Below, one piece after another: positions 42,747 to 50,743 of a stretch of DNA of 64,000 nucleotides. The stretch covers positions 1-64,000 of the forward strand of contig NZ_FOVH01000016.1 of the NCBI RefSeq assembly GCF_900115095.1, given 5' to 3'. The notes below the pieces were generated by a model, which was not told the origin of the DNA, searched no databases, and was given only the letters and a program-made list of their open reading frames with translations. The position numbers were made by a program, and so were the translations under genes. This stretch comes from Actinomadura madurae. Lineage in GTDB: Bacteria; Actinomycetota; Actinomycetes; Streptosporangiales; Streptosporangiaceae. Positions within the stretch are counted from its first letter, which is position 1; each line of letters opens with the position of its first letter.

Positions 42747-44264
42747 ATGGCTGACTTCGTCGGCGCCCTCGACCAGGGCACGACCAGCACCCGTTTCATG
42801 ATCTTCGATCACGGCGGCAACGAGGTCGCCCGCCACCAGCTCGAGCACGAGCAGATCCTGCCGCAGGCCGGCTGGGTCGAGCACAACCCGACCGAGATCT
42901 GGGAGCGCACCCGCGCCGTCATCCAGTCGACGCTGAACAAGGCGAACCTGAGCCACACCGACCTCGCGGCGTTCGGCATCACCAACCAGCGCGAGACGAC
43001 CGTGGTGTGGAACCGGCGCACCGGCCGCCCGTACTACAACGCGATCGTCTGGCAGGACACCCGCACCGACCGCATCGCCTCCGCCCTCGAACGCGACGAG
43101 AAGGGCGACGTCATCCGCCGCAAGGCCGGCCTCCCGCCGGCCACGTACTTCTCCGGCGGCAAGATCCAGTGGATCCTGGAGAACGTCGACGGGGTCCGCG
43201 AGGCCGCCGAGAACGGCGACGCGATCTTCGGCAACACCGACTCGTGGATCCTGTGGAACCTGACCGGCGGGACGGACGGCGGCGTGCACGTCACCGACCC
43301 GACCAACGCCAGCCGCACGATGCTCATGGACCTGGAGACGCTGGGCTGGGACGACGAGCTGCTGTCGTTCTTCGGCATCCCGCGGTCGATGCTGCCGGAG
43401 ATCAAACCGTCCTCGGCACCGGACGCCTACGGGGTCACCCGCGCGGACGGGCCGCTCGGCGGCGAGATCCCGCTCACCGCCGCGCTCGGCGACCAGCAGG
43501 CCGCCACGGTCGGGCAGGTGTGCTTCGCGCCGGGCGAGGCCAAGAACACCTACGGCACCGGCAACTTCCTGCTGCTCAACACCGGCAACGAGCTCGTCCG
43601 GTCGAAGAACGGCCTGCTGACGACGGTCTGCTACCAGTTCGGCTCCGAGAAGCCGGTGTACGCGCTGGAAGGGTCGATCGCGGTGACCGGGTCGGCCGTG
43701 CAGTGGCTGCGCGACCAGCTCGGCATCATCTCCGGCGCGGCCCAAAGCGAGGCCCTCGCCCGGCAGGTGGACGACAACGGCGGCGTGTACTTCGTCCCGG
43801 CGTTCTCGGGGCTGTTCGCCCCGTACTGGCGGTCGGACGCGCGCGGCGCGATCGTCGGGCTGTCGCGGTTCAACACCAACGCGCACCTGGCCCGCGCGAC
43901 CCTGGAGTCGATCTGCTACCAGTCCCGCGACGTCGTCGAGGCGATGCGCGAGGACTCCGGCGTCGCCCTCGACACGCTGAGGGTGGACGGCGGCATCACG
44001 GCCAACGAGCTGTGCATGCAGATGCAGGCCGACATCCTGGGCGTCCCGGTGTCGCGGCCCGTCGTCGCCGAGACCACCGCGCTCGGCGCCGCCTACGCCG
44101 CCGGCCTCGCCGTCGGATTCTGGAACAACACCGACGAGCTCCGCCAGAACTGGAACGAGGACAAACGCTGGCAGCCCACCTGGGACGACGACCAGCGCCA
44201 GACCGGCTACGCCGGCTGGAAGAAGGCCGTCGACCGCACCCTCGACTGGGTGGATCTGGACTGA
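42747..44264 (+). CDS. glpK: Glycerol kinase (second, in glpF operon)
   Basis: This 505-residue FGGY kinase has VGALDQGTTSTRFMIFDHGG, FGITNQRETTVVWNRRTGRP, WQDTRTDRIASAL, TYGTGNFLLLNTGN and GGVYFVPAFSGLFAPYWRSDARGAIVG. It differs from the neighbouring glpK at many positions, so it is an old paralogue and not a recent copy. An AGGAGG site precedes the ATG. With glpF upstream and glpD downstream it forms the usual glycerol uptake and oxidation set. A strong hairpin follows its stop codon. Confidence 0.95.
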   Translation: MADFVGALDQGTTSTRFMIFDHGGNEVARHQLEHEQILPQAGWVEHNPTEIWERTRAVIQSTLNKANLSHTDLAAFGITNQRETTVVWNRRTGRPYYNAIVWQDTRTDRIASALERDEKGDVIRRKAGLPPATYFSGGKIQWILENVDGVREAAENGDAIFGNTDSWILWNLTGGTDGGVHVTDPTNASRTMLMDLETLGWDDELLSFFGIPRSMLPEIKPSSAPDAYGVTRADGPLGGEIPLTAALGDQQAATVGQVCFAPGEAKNTYGTGNFLLLNTGNELVRSKNGLLTTVCYQFGSEKPVYALEGSIAVTGSAVQWLRDQLGIISGAAQSEALARQVDDNGGVYFVPAFSGLFAPYWRSDARGAIVGLSRFNTNAHLARATLESICYQSRDVVEAMREDSGVALDTLRVDGGITANELCMQMQADILGVPVSRPVVAETTALGAAYAAGLAVGFWNNTDELRQNWNEDKRWQPTWDDDQRQTGYAGWKKAVDRTLDWVDLD

Positions 44265-44276
44265 CGGCACCTGGCC

Positions 44277-44322
44277 GCGGCGGGTCGTCGTCCGGATGGC
44301 CATCCGGACGACGACCCGCCGC
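44277..44322 (+). terminator. 46-bp perfect palindrome after glpK
   Basis: Bases 44277-44299 are the exact reverse complement of 44300-44322, giving a 23-bp stem without spacer (a few central bases must form the loop). It starts 12 bases after the glpK stop and lies 46 bases before the glpD start. It should end or attenuate glpFK transcription before glpD. No U tract follows. Confidence 0.7.
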
Positions 44323-44368
44323 AACCCGGCCATCGCACACTTGAACCGATCTTCTTCGGGAGCATGCA

Positions 44369-46033
44369 GTGACATCCGTAGCCCTCGGCCCGCAGTACCG
44401 CGAGGACACGCTGCGCGACCTCGCCGACACCGAGTTCGACGTCCTGGTCGTCGGCGGCGGCATCGTCGGCGCCGGCGCGGCCCTGGACGCCATCTCGCGG
44501 GGCCTGTCGGTCGCGCTGGTGGAGGCGCGGGACTGGGCGGCGGGCACGTCCGGCCGGTCCAGCAAGCTGATCCACGGCGGGCTCCGCTACCTCGAACAGC
44601 GCGACTTCGGGCTGGTCCGGGAGGCGCTGCGGGAGCGCGGCCTGCTGCTGCACCGGCTCGCGCCGCACCTGGTGCGCCCCGTCCAGTTCCTGTACCCGCT
44701 GCGCAACCGGGTCTGGGAGCGGGCGTACGTGAGCGCCGGCGTCACCCTCTACGACACGATGGGCGGGGCCCGCTCGCTGCCCCGGCACCGCCAGCTCACG
44801 CGGCGCGGCGCCCTGCGGGAGGCCCCGGCGCTGCGGTCGGACGCGCTGGTCGGCGCCGTCCAGTACTACGACGCGCAGGTGGACGACGCCCGCTACACGA
44901 TGATGGTCGCCCGGACCGCCGCGCAGTACGGCGCGAGCGTCGCCACCCGGGCCGAGGTCACCGGCTTCCTCCGCGAGGGCGAGCGGGTCACCGGCGCCCG
45001 CGTCCTGGACCTGGAGGGCAACCGGGAGATCGACGTGCGGGCCCGGAGCGTGGTGTGCGCGACCGGCGTGTGGACGGACGGCGCGCAGGCGATGACCGGG
45101 TCCCGGCCCGCGTTCGGCGTCCAGGCGTCCAAGGGCGTCCACCTCGTGGTCCCGCGCGACCGGATCCCCATGGACACCGGCCTGATCACCCGGACGTCCA
45201 AGAGCGTGCTGTTCATCATCCCCTGGGGGCGGCACTGGCTCGTCGGCACCACCGACACTCCGCACGAGGACGGGCCGGACGGGCCGGTCGCCGAGCACAC
45301 CGACATCGGCTACCTCCTCGACCAGGCGAACGCCGTGCTGCGGACCCCGCTGACGCACGACGACATCGAGGGCGTGTACGCCGGGCTGCGGCCGCTGCTG
45401 TCCGGCGAGATGGACGACACCACCCGGCTGTCGCGCGAGCACGCCGTCGCCGAACCGGTGCCGGGCCTCGTCGTCGTCACCGGCGGGAAGTTCACCACCT
45501 ACCGGGTGATGGCGCGGGACGCGGTGGACGTCGTGGCCGAGCGGCTGGACGACTCGGTCCCCGCGTCGGTGACCGGACGGCTCCCGATCCTCGGCGCGAC
45601 CGGGTTCGAGGTGCTGTGGAACGAGCGGCGCCGGCTCGCGGGCGAGTCCGGCCTGCACGTCGCGCGGGTCGAGCACCTCCTGCGGCGGTACGGGGCGTGC
45701 GCCCGCGACGTCCTGCGGCTGGTCGCGGACAGCTCCGCGCTCGGCGCCCCGATCCCCGGCGCCGAGGACTACCTGTGCGCCGAGGCCGTCTACGCGGTGA
45801 CGCACGAGGGCGCGCTGCGCCTGGAGGACGTCCTGGCGCGGCGGCTGCGCGTCTCGATCGAGGAGTGGGACGGCGGCGTCGCCGCGGCGTCCCGCGTCGC
45901 GGAGCTGATCGCGCCGGTGCTCGGCTGGAGCGACGAGGACGTCGCCGACGAGATCAAGCGGTACGTCCTGTGGATCGCGTCGGAGCGGCGCGGCGGACCG
46001 GTCACCGAGGAGGCGCCGGTCACCGCCGCCTAG
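44369..46033 (+). CDS. glpD: Glycerol-3-phosphate dehydrogenase (FAD)
   Basis: This 554-residue flavoprotein oxidises glycerol-3-phosphate to dihydroxyacetone phosphate at the membrane. The FAD motif DVLVVGGGIVGAGAALDAISRG is near residues 25-46, then SGRSSKLIHGGLRYLEQRDFGLVREALRER. The substrate domain has HLVVPRDRIPM, FIIPWGRHWLVGTTDTPHED and GLRPLLSG, and the C-terminal helical DAO domain starts near HVARVEHLLRRYG. The GTG at 44369 is the start. It follows glpK behind a strong hairpin and overlaps the convergent MaoC-like gene by 4 bases. Confidence 0.93.
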   Translation: MTSVALGPQYREDTLRDLADTEFDVLVVGGGIVGAGAALDAISRGLSVALVEARDWAAGTSGRSSKLIHGGLRYLEQRDFGLVREALRERGLLLHRLAPHLVRPVQFLYPLRNRVWERAYVSAGVTLYDTMGGARSLPRHRQLTRRGALREAPALRSDALVGAVQYYDAQVDDARYTMMVARTAAQYGASVATRAEVTGFLREGERVTGARVLDLEGNREIDVRARSVVCATGVWTDGAQAMTGSRPAFGVQASKGVHLVVPRDRIPMDTGLITRTSKSVLFIIPWGRHWLVGTTDTPHEDGPDGPVAEHTDIGYLLDQANAVLRTPLTHDDIEGVYAGLRPLLSGEMDDTTRLSREHAVAEPVPGLVVVTGGKFTTYRVMARDAVDVVAERLDDSVPASVTGRLPILGATGFEVLWNERRRLAGESGLHVARVEHLLRRYGACARDVLRLVADSSALGAPIPGAEDYLCAEAVYAVTHEGALRLEDVLARRLRVSIEEWDGGVAAASRVAELIAPVLGWSDEDVADEIKRYVLWIASERRGGPVTEEAPVTAA

Positions 46034-46836
46034 GCGAACGCGGCGGTCATCGCGGTCACCCCGCCCGGGGCCTCGATGGACAGCTCTCCCTCCGGGGAGC
46101 CGGCCGCCACGAACGGCTGCCGCGCGTAGACGGGCCTGCGGGCGCGGAACGACAGCTCGTTCACCTTCAGGCCCGCCCGGCGCGGCAGTTCCAGGCAGAG
46201 GATCGCGAGCAGCGGCCCGTGGACGACGAGCCCGCCGTGCCCTTCCACGCCGGTCGCGTACGTCTCGTCGTAGTGGATGCGGTGGGCGTTGTAGGTGAGC
46301 GCGCTGAACCGGAACAGCATGACCGGGTCGGCGGTCATGCTCAGCGTCCATGGAGCCCGAGCCTCGGGCGCCTCGAAGGACACCGCCGGCGGGCGGGACG
46401 CCGCGTCACCGCTGCGGTAGACGAGATCCTGCTCCTCGACCGCGATCTCGGTCCCGTCCCGGAGGAAGGTGTGCCGGACGGTCACGAACAGCATCTCGCC
46501 GCTGCGGCCCTGCTTCACCGCTGTCGAGACGAGCTCGGACCGTCGCGTCACGGTTTCCCCGACGCGCATCGGCTCGTGGATTCTGAACCGTCCGCCGGCG
46601 AACATGCGCCGTCGCTCGGGGATCGGCGGAAGGAAGCGTCCCTCGCGCGGATGCCCGTCCGGCCCCAGGTCCCGCTGCGCGGGCCGTTCCAGGAAGTGCA
46701 GCCACTGCCACAGCGGCGGCAGCCCCTCCCCCGGCGGCTCCGCATCGAGCACGCCCGCCAGCGCCACCGAGGGCCCGGCGTCGATGACCTCGCTCATCTC
46801 CTGCGGCTCCGGAGCCCATCCCGCGATATCGATCAC
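46030..46836 (-). CDS. MaoC/FAS1-type acyl-CoA dehydratase
   Basis: This 268-residue double-hotdog protein is of the mesaconyl/itaconyl-CoA hydratase-like group. It has PLWQWLHFLERPAQRDLGPDGHPREGRFLPPIPERRRMFAGGRF and, in the second half, FRFSALTYNAHRIHYDETYATGVEGHGGLVVHGPLLA with the hydratase Asp/His pair in the NAHRIHYD region. Hydration or dehydration of a CoA thioester is likely; the substrate is unknown. The GTG at 46836 starts the clear homology and no better start is visible. It lies between glpD and the second half of the HIP cluster and may belong to acyl-CoA catabolism there. Confidence 0.8.
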   Translation of the reverse strand: MIDIAGWAPEPQEMSEVIDAGPSVALAGVLDAEPPGEGLPPLWQWLHFLERPAQRDLGPDGHPREGRFLPPIPERRRMFAGGRFRIHEPMRVGETVTRRSELVSTAVKQGRSGEMLFVTVRHTFLRDGTEIAVEEQDLVYRSGDAASRPPAVSFEAPEARAPWTLSMTADPVMLFRFSALTYNAHRIHYDETYATGVEGHGGLVVHGPLLAILCLELPRRAGLKVNELSFRARRPVYARQPFVAAGSPEGELSIEAPGGVTAMTAAFA

Positions 46837-46986
46837 GGCCCCATCGTCGCAGGCGCCATCCGAACGCGTTGACCCCGGTCGGCTCGGCCGGCACCTCCCA
46901 CGGCGGCGGGCCTCGGCGGGATCGGTCGCAGAGGACCGCACCCCGGCGCGCGGCAGGTCATGGGGGTCGGCGGAGCGCACTCCGGA

Positions 46987-48153
46987 TCAGACGGACTCCG
47001 TGCTGACCGGGCAGTGGGTGCCCTGGTAGATGGTGGGGACGCAGCGGTTGCAGTGGATGCACAGGGACGGGGTGGACGGGTCGGCGGCGATGCGGTTCAC
47101 GAGGTCGGGTTCGCGCAGCAGGGCGCGGGCCATGGCGACGAACTGGAACCCCTCCGCCATCGCGAGGTCCATCGACGCGCGGTCGGTGATGCCGCCCAGC
47201 AGGATCAGCGGGAGGTCGAGCTCGGCCCGGAACCGGCGGGCGTGCTCCAGCAGGTAGGCGTCCTTGTAGGGGTAGGCGCGCAGGAACCTCTTGCCGAACA
47301 CGCGCATGCCGACGCGCATCGGCAGCTTGTAGCTCGCCGCGAACTCCGGGATCGGCATCTCGCCGCGGAACAGGTACATCGGGTTGAGCAGTGAGCTGCC
47401 CGCGGTCAGTTCGAGCGCGTCGACGGTGCCGTCCTCCTGGAGCTTCCGGGCGACGTACAGGCTGTCGTCGATCTCCAGGCCGCCGCGGACGCCGTCCCGC
47501 ATGTTGAGCTTGCCGGTGATCGCGATCCGGTCGCCGACCTCGTCGCGGACCGCGCGGGCGATGCCCAGCGCGACCTTGGCGCGGTTCTCGATCGGGCCGC
47601 CGAACCCGTCCTTGCGCCGGTTGAGCCGGGGGCTGAGGAACGCGCTGGCCAGGTAGTTGTGCCCGAAGTGGATCTCGACGGCGTCGAAGCCGGACTCGAT
47701 CGCCAGCCGGGCCGCCGCCGCGTGCGCGCGGGTGACGCGCTCGATGTCCGCGGCGGTGGCGACCTTGGTGAAGGCCATGCCGAGCGGGTTGAAGAACCGT
47801 CCGGCCGAGATGGCGGGCAGCCTGGTCGAGCTGGAATCGGCGACGGGCCCGGCATGGCCGATCTGCGCGGACGCGGCGGCGCCCTCGGCGTGGACGGCGT
47901 CGGTGAGGCGCCGCAGCCCCGGGACGGCGTCGGGCCGCATCCAGATCTGGCCCCGCTCGGTCCGTCCCTCGGGCGCGACCGCGCAGTACGCGACGGTCGT
48001 CATGCCCACTCCCCCGGCGGCGGGCCGCCGGTGGTACTCGATCAGGTCGTCGGTGACCAGGGACAGCGGCGCCATCCCCTCGAACGTGGCCGCCTTGATC
48101 ACGCGGTTGCGCAGGGTCAGCGGCCCGAGCCGGGCCGGTTCGAAGACGTCCAT
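46987..48153 (-). CDS. NADH:flavin oxidoreductase (old yellow enzyme family)
   Basis: This 388-residue TIM-barrel flavoprotein has RLGPLTLRNRVIKAATFEGMAP, SAQIGHAGP, FDAVEIHFGHNYLASAFLSPRLNRRKDGFGG with the proton-donor and FMN-contact positions, and a C-terminal CIHCNRCVPTIYQGTHC cluster whose Cys spacing suggests an iron-sulfur site, as in 2,4-dienoyl-CoA reductases. The second Rossmann domain of those enzymes is absent. It begins only two bases after the fadA6 stop, so it is the last gene of the fadE30-ipdF-kstR2-fadA6 transcript and may reduce an enone or enoyl-CoA in steroid breakdown. Confidence 0.85.
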   Translation of the reverse strand: MDVFEPARLGPLTLRNRVIKAATFEGMAPLSLVTDDLIEYHRRPAAGGVGMTTVAYCAVAPEGRTERGQIWMRPDAVPGLRRLTDAVHAEGAAASAQIGHAGPVADSSSTRLPAISAGRFFNPLGMAFTKVATAADIERVTRAHAAAARLAIESGFDAVEIHFGHNYLASAFLSPRLNRRKDGFGGPIENRAKVALGIARAVRDEVGDRIAITGKLNMRDGVRGGLEIDDSLYVARKLQEDGTVDALELTAGSSLLNPMYLFRGEMPIPEFAASYKLPMRVGMRVFGKRFLRAYPYKDAYLLEHARRFRAELDLPLILLGGITDRASMDLAMAEGFQFVAMARALLREPDLVNRIAADPSTPSLCIHCNRCVPTIYQGTHCPVSTESV

Positions 48154-48155
48154 GG

Positions 48156-49310
48156 TCAGAGGCGTTCGAGGATGGTGACGTTGGCCTGGCCGCCGCCTTC
48201 GCACATGGTCTGGAGGCCGTAGCGGCCGCCGGTGCGGTCCAGCTCGTGGAGCAGGGTGGTCATGAGGCGGGCGCCGGTGGCGCCGAGGGGGTGGCCGAGG
48301 GCGATGGCGCCGCCGTTGGGGTTGGTGATCGCCGGATCGGCGCCGGTCTCCTTCAGCCAGGCGAGCACGACGGACGCGAACGCCTCGTTGATCTCGACGG
48401 CGTCGATGTCGCCGATGGTCATCCCGGTCTTCTTCAGCGCGTGCGCCGTGGCGGGGATCGGCGCCGACAGCATCCTGATCGGGTCCTCGCCGCGCGCGGA
48501 GACGTGGTGGATGCGGGCACGCGGGGTGAGGCCGTGGTCCCTGACCGCTCGCTCGGACGCGATGAGCAGCGCGGCGGCGCCGTCGGAGATCTGGGACGAG
48601 ACGGCGGCGGTGAGGCGTCCGCCGTCCACGAGGGTCTTCAGCCCGGCCATCTTCTCCGGGGACGTGTCGCGGCGCGGCCCCTCGTCGGTGGTGACGCCCT
48701 CGTAGGGGACGATCTCGCGTTCGAAGCGGCCCTCGTCGATCGCGCGGATGGCGCGCCGGTGCGACTCGTAGGCGAACGCCTCCATCTCCTCACGCGAGAT
48801 GTCCCAGTCGCGGGCGATCATCTCGGCGCCGTGGAACTGCGACACCTCCGCGTCGCCGTACCGGCGCGTCCAGCCCTTGGAGCCGGCGAACGGGCCCTCG
48901 GTGAAGCCGAGCGGCGCGGCGGCCGTCATCGCCGACCCGATCGGGATCTGCGACATGTTCTGCACGCCGCCCGCCACGACCAGGTCCGACGTCCCGGACA
49001 GGACGGCCTGCGCGGCGAAGTGCACGGCCTGCTGCGAGGAGCCGCACTGCCGGTCGACGGTGACGCCGGGGACCTCCTCGGGCAGCCCGGCGGCGAGCCA
49101 GCAGGTGCGGGCGATGTCGCCGGCCTGCGGGCCGAGGGTGTCGACGCAGCCGAAGACGACGTCCTCGACGGCGGACGGGTCGGCCTTCGTGCGGTCCATG
49201 AGGGCGGTCAGCACGTGCGCGCCCAGGTCCGCGGGGTGCGCGCCGGCGAGCCCGCCGTTGCGGCGCCCGACGGGGGCGCGGACCGCGTCGACGATGTATG
49301 CCTCGGCCAT
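48156..49310 (-). CDS. fadA6: Acetyl-CoA acyltransferase FadA6
   Basis: This 384-residue thiolase has the nucleophile C89 in VDRQCGSSQQAVHFAAQAV, the active-site H340 in GGAIALGHPLGATGARL and the second Cys C370 in MCEGGGQ. The QCGSSQQAVHF form and the position next to kstR2 match FadA6 (Rv3556c), which cleaves ring-opened HIP-derived 3-ketoacyl-CoA. AAGGAG lies six bases before the ATG. It follows kstR2 by 24 bases. Confidence 0.92.
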   Translation of the reverse strand: MAEAYIVDAVRAPVGRRNGGLAGAHPADLGAHVLTALMDRTKADPSAVEDVVFGCVDTLGPQAGDIARTCWLAAGLPEEVPGVTVDRQCGSSQQAVHFAAQAVLSGTSDLVVAGGVQNMSQIPIGSAMTAAAPLGFTEGPFAGSKGWTRRYGDAEVSQFHGAEMIARDWDISREEMEAFAYESHRRAIRAIDEGRFEREIVPYEGVTTDEGPRRDTSPEKMAGLKTLVDGGRLTAAVSSQISDGAAALLIASERAVRDHGLTPRARIHHVSARGEDPIRMLSAPIPATAHALKKTGMTIGDIDAVEINEAFASVVLAWLKETGADPAITNPNGGAIALGHPLGATGARLMTTLLHELDRTGGRYGLQTMCEGGGQANVTILERL

Positions 49311-49334
49311 CGGGGGTCTCCTTCGTACAGGGGC

Positions 49335-49952
49335 CTAGCTCGCCTGGATGCCTTCGAGGAACATGGCGAGGTACTGCTTGGCGATGTCGTCGGCGGACAG
49401 CCGGCCGCCGCGCTGGTACCAGTTGGCCGCGACCCACACGGTGTCGCGGATGAAGCGGTAGACGAGGCTCCGGTCGAGGTCGGCGCGGAACACGCCCTCC
49501 TTGACGCCCCGGTCCAGCAGCGTCAGCCACATCTCCTCGAACCGGCGCTGGGAGTCGAGGAGGTAGCGGAACCGCTCGCTCGTCGCCAGGTGCTTGGACT
49601 CGTTCTGGTAGAGCACGACGGCCGGGCGGTGCTTGTCGATGGAGCGGAACGACTCGACGACGATGGCCGCCAGCGTGTCGCGCGCGTTGAGCCCGGCGTC
49701 CAGGACGCGGTCGTAGGCGGCCCACATGTCGTCCAGAAAGGTCGACAGGATCTCGTCGGCCATCGACTCCTTGGAGTCGAAGTGGTAATAGAGGCTGCCG
49801 CCGAGGATGCCGGCGGCGTCAGCGACCTGCCGGACGGTGGTGGCGGAGTAGCCCTGGGAAGCGAACACCTCGGCGGCCGTGGCGAGCAGCTCGGCCCGCC
49901 GCCCCGCGCGGGCGGCGGCGGTGCCTTCGGCGTCGCGCCGTCGTGGACTCAT
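49335..49952 (-). CDS. kstR2: TetR-family repressor KstR2
   Basis: This 205-residue TetR regulator has the helix-turn-helix YSATTVRQVADAAGILGGSLYYHFDSKESMADEIL and a C-terminal domain ending SLVYRFIRDTVWVAANWYQRGGRLSADDIAKQYLAMFLEGI, which closely follows KstR2 of Mycobacterium and Rhodococcus. KstR2 represses the HIP catabolic genes and is released by HIP-CoA. The surrounding genes (fadA6, ipdF, fadE30) are its known targets. Two near-identical palindromes in the window, before fadE30 and echA20, are its probable operators. It lies 11 bases downstream of ipdF and so is autoregulated through the fadE30 promoter. Confidence 0.93.
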   Translation of the reverse strand: MSPRRRDAEGTAAARAGRRAELLATAAEVFASQGYSATTVRQVADAAGILGGSLYYHFDSKESMADEILSTFLDDMWAAYDRVLDAGLNARDTLAAIVVESFRSIDKHRPAVVLYQNESKHLATSERFRYLLDSQRRFEEMWLTLLDRGVKEGVFRADLDRSLVYRFIRDTVWVAANWYQRGGRLSADDIAKQYLAMFLEGIQAS

Positions 49953-49963
49953 CGTCGTGGTTC

Positions 49964-50743
49964 CTATGGGTGCTGGGAGGAGACGGAGACCACCTCGCCG
50001 GTCATGTACGACGAGTAGTCGCTGGCCAGGAAGACGATAACGTTGGCCACCTCCCAGGGCTCGGCGTAGCGGCCGAACGCCTCCCGGCGCGTCAGCTCGT
50101 CCAGCAGCTCCTCCGAGGTCACCTTGACCAGGTGCGGGTGCATCGCGAGGGACGGTGACACGGCGTTGATCCGGACGCCGAAGTCCGCGGCCTCCAGCGC
50201 GGAGCAGCGGGTGAGCGCCATGACCCCGGCCTTCGCGGCGGCGTAGTGCGACTGGCCCTTCTGCGCCCGCCATCCGATCACCGACGCGTTGTTGACGATG
50301 ACGCCCGACCCCTGGCCCCGCATGAGGCGCAGGGCGGCGCGGGTGCAGCGCATGGTGCCGTTGAGGGTGATGTCGAGGACGCGTCCCCACTGCTCGTCGG
50401 TCATGTCGACGAGGTCGGCGGTCCCGCCGAGGCCCGCGTTGTTGACGGCGACGTCGATGCGCCCGAACCGCTCCATGGCCAGGTCGTACAGGGCCCGGAC
50501 CTGCTCCTCGGACGTGACGTCGCAGGGCAGCGCGGCGACCCGGCCGTCGCCGAACTCCTTCTCCAGCTCCCGCGCGGACGCGGCGAGCCGCCGCTCGTGC
50601 GCGTCGGAGATCAGGACGCGGGCGCCCTCCTCCAGGCAGCGGCGGGCGGCGGCGCCGCCGATCCCGGCCCCGGCCGCCGCGGTGATCACGACGGCGCGGT
50701 CCTTGAGCAGGCCGTGCGCGGGGACGTAGGGGGGCGGTGTCAT
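49964..50743 (-). CDS. ipdF: SDR dehydrogenase IpdF
   Basis: This 259-residue short-chain dehydrogenase has VVITAAAGAGIGGAAARRCLEEGARVLISD, NNAGLGGTADLVD, the catalytic Ser in VNNASVIGW and YAAAKAG. The unusual TAAAGAGIG cofactor motif and its place between kstR2 and fadE30 match IpdF (Rv3559c), the 5-hydroxy-HIP dehydrogenase. Its ATG overlaps the fadE30 stop (ATGA), which implies translational coupling. Confidence 0.9.
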   Translation of the reverse strand: MTPPPYVPAHGLLKDRAVVITAAAGAGIGGAAARRCLEEGARVLISDAHERRLAASARELEKEFGDGRVAALPCDVTSEEQVRALYDLAMERFGRIDVAVNNAGLGGTADLVDMTDEQWGRVLDITLNGTMRCTRAALRLMRGQGSGVIVNNASVIGWRAQKGQSHYAAAKAGVMALTRCSALEAADFGVRINAVSPSLAMHPHLVKVTSEELLDELTRREAFGRYAEPWEVANVIVFLASDYSSYMTGEVVSVSSQHP

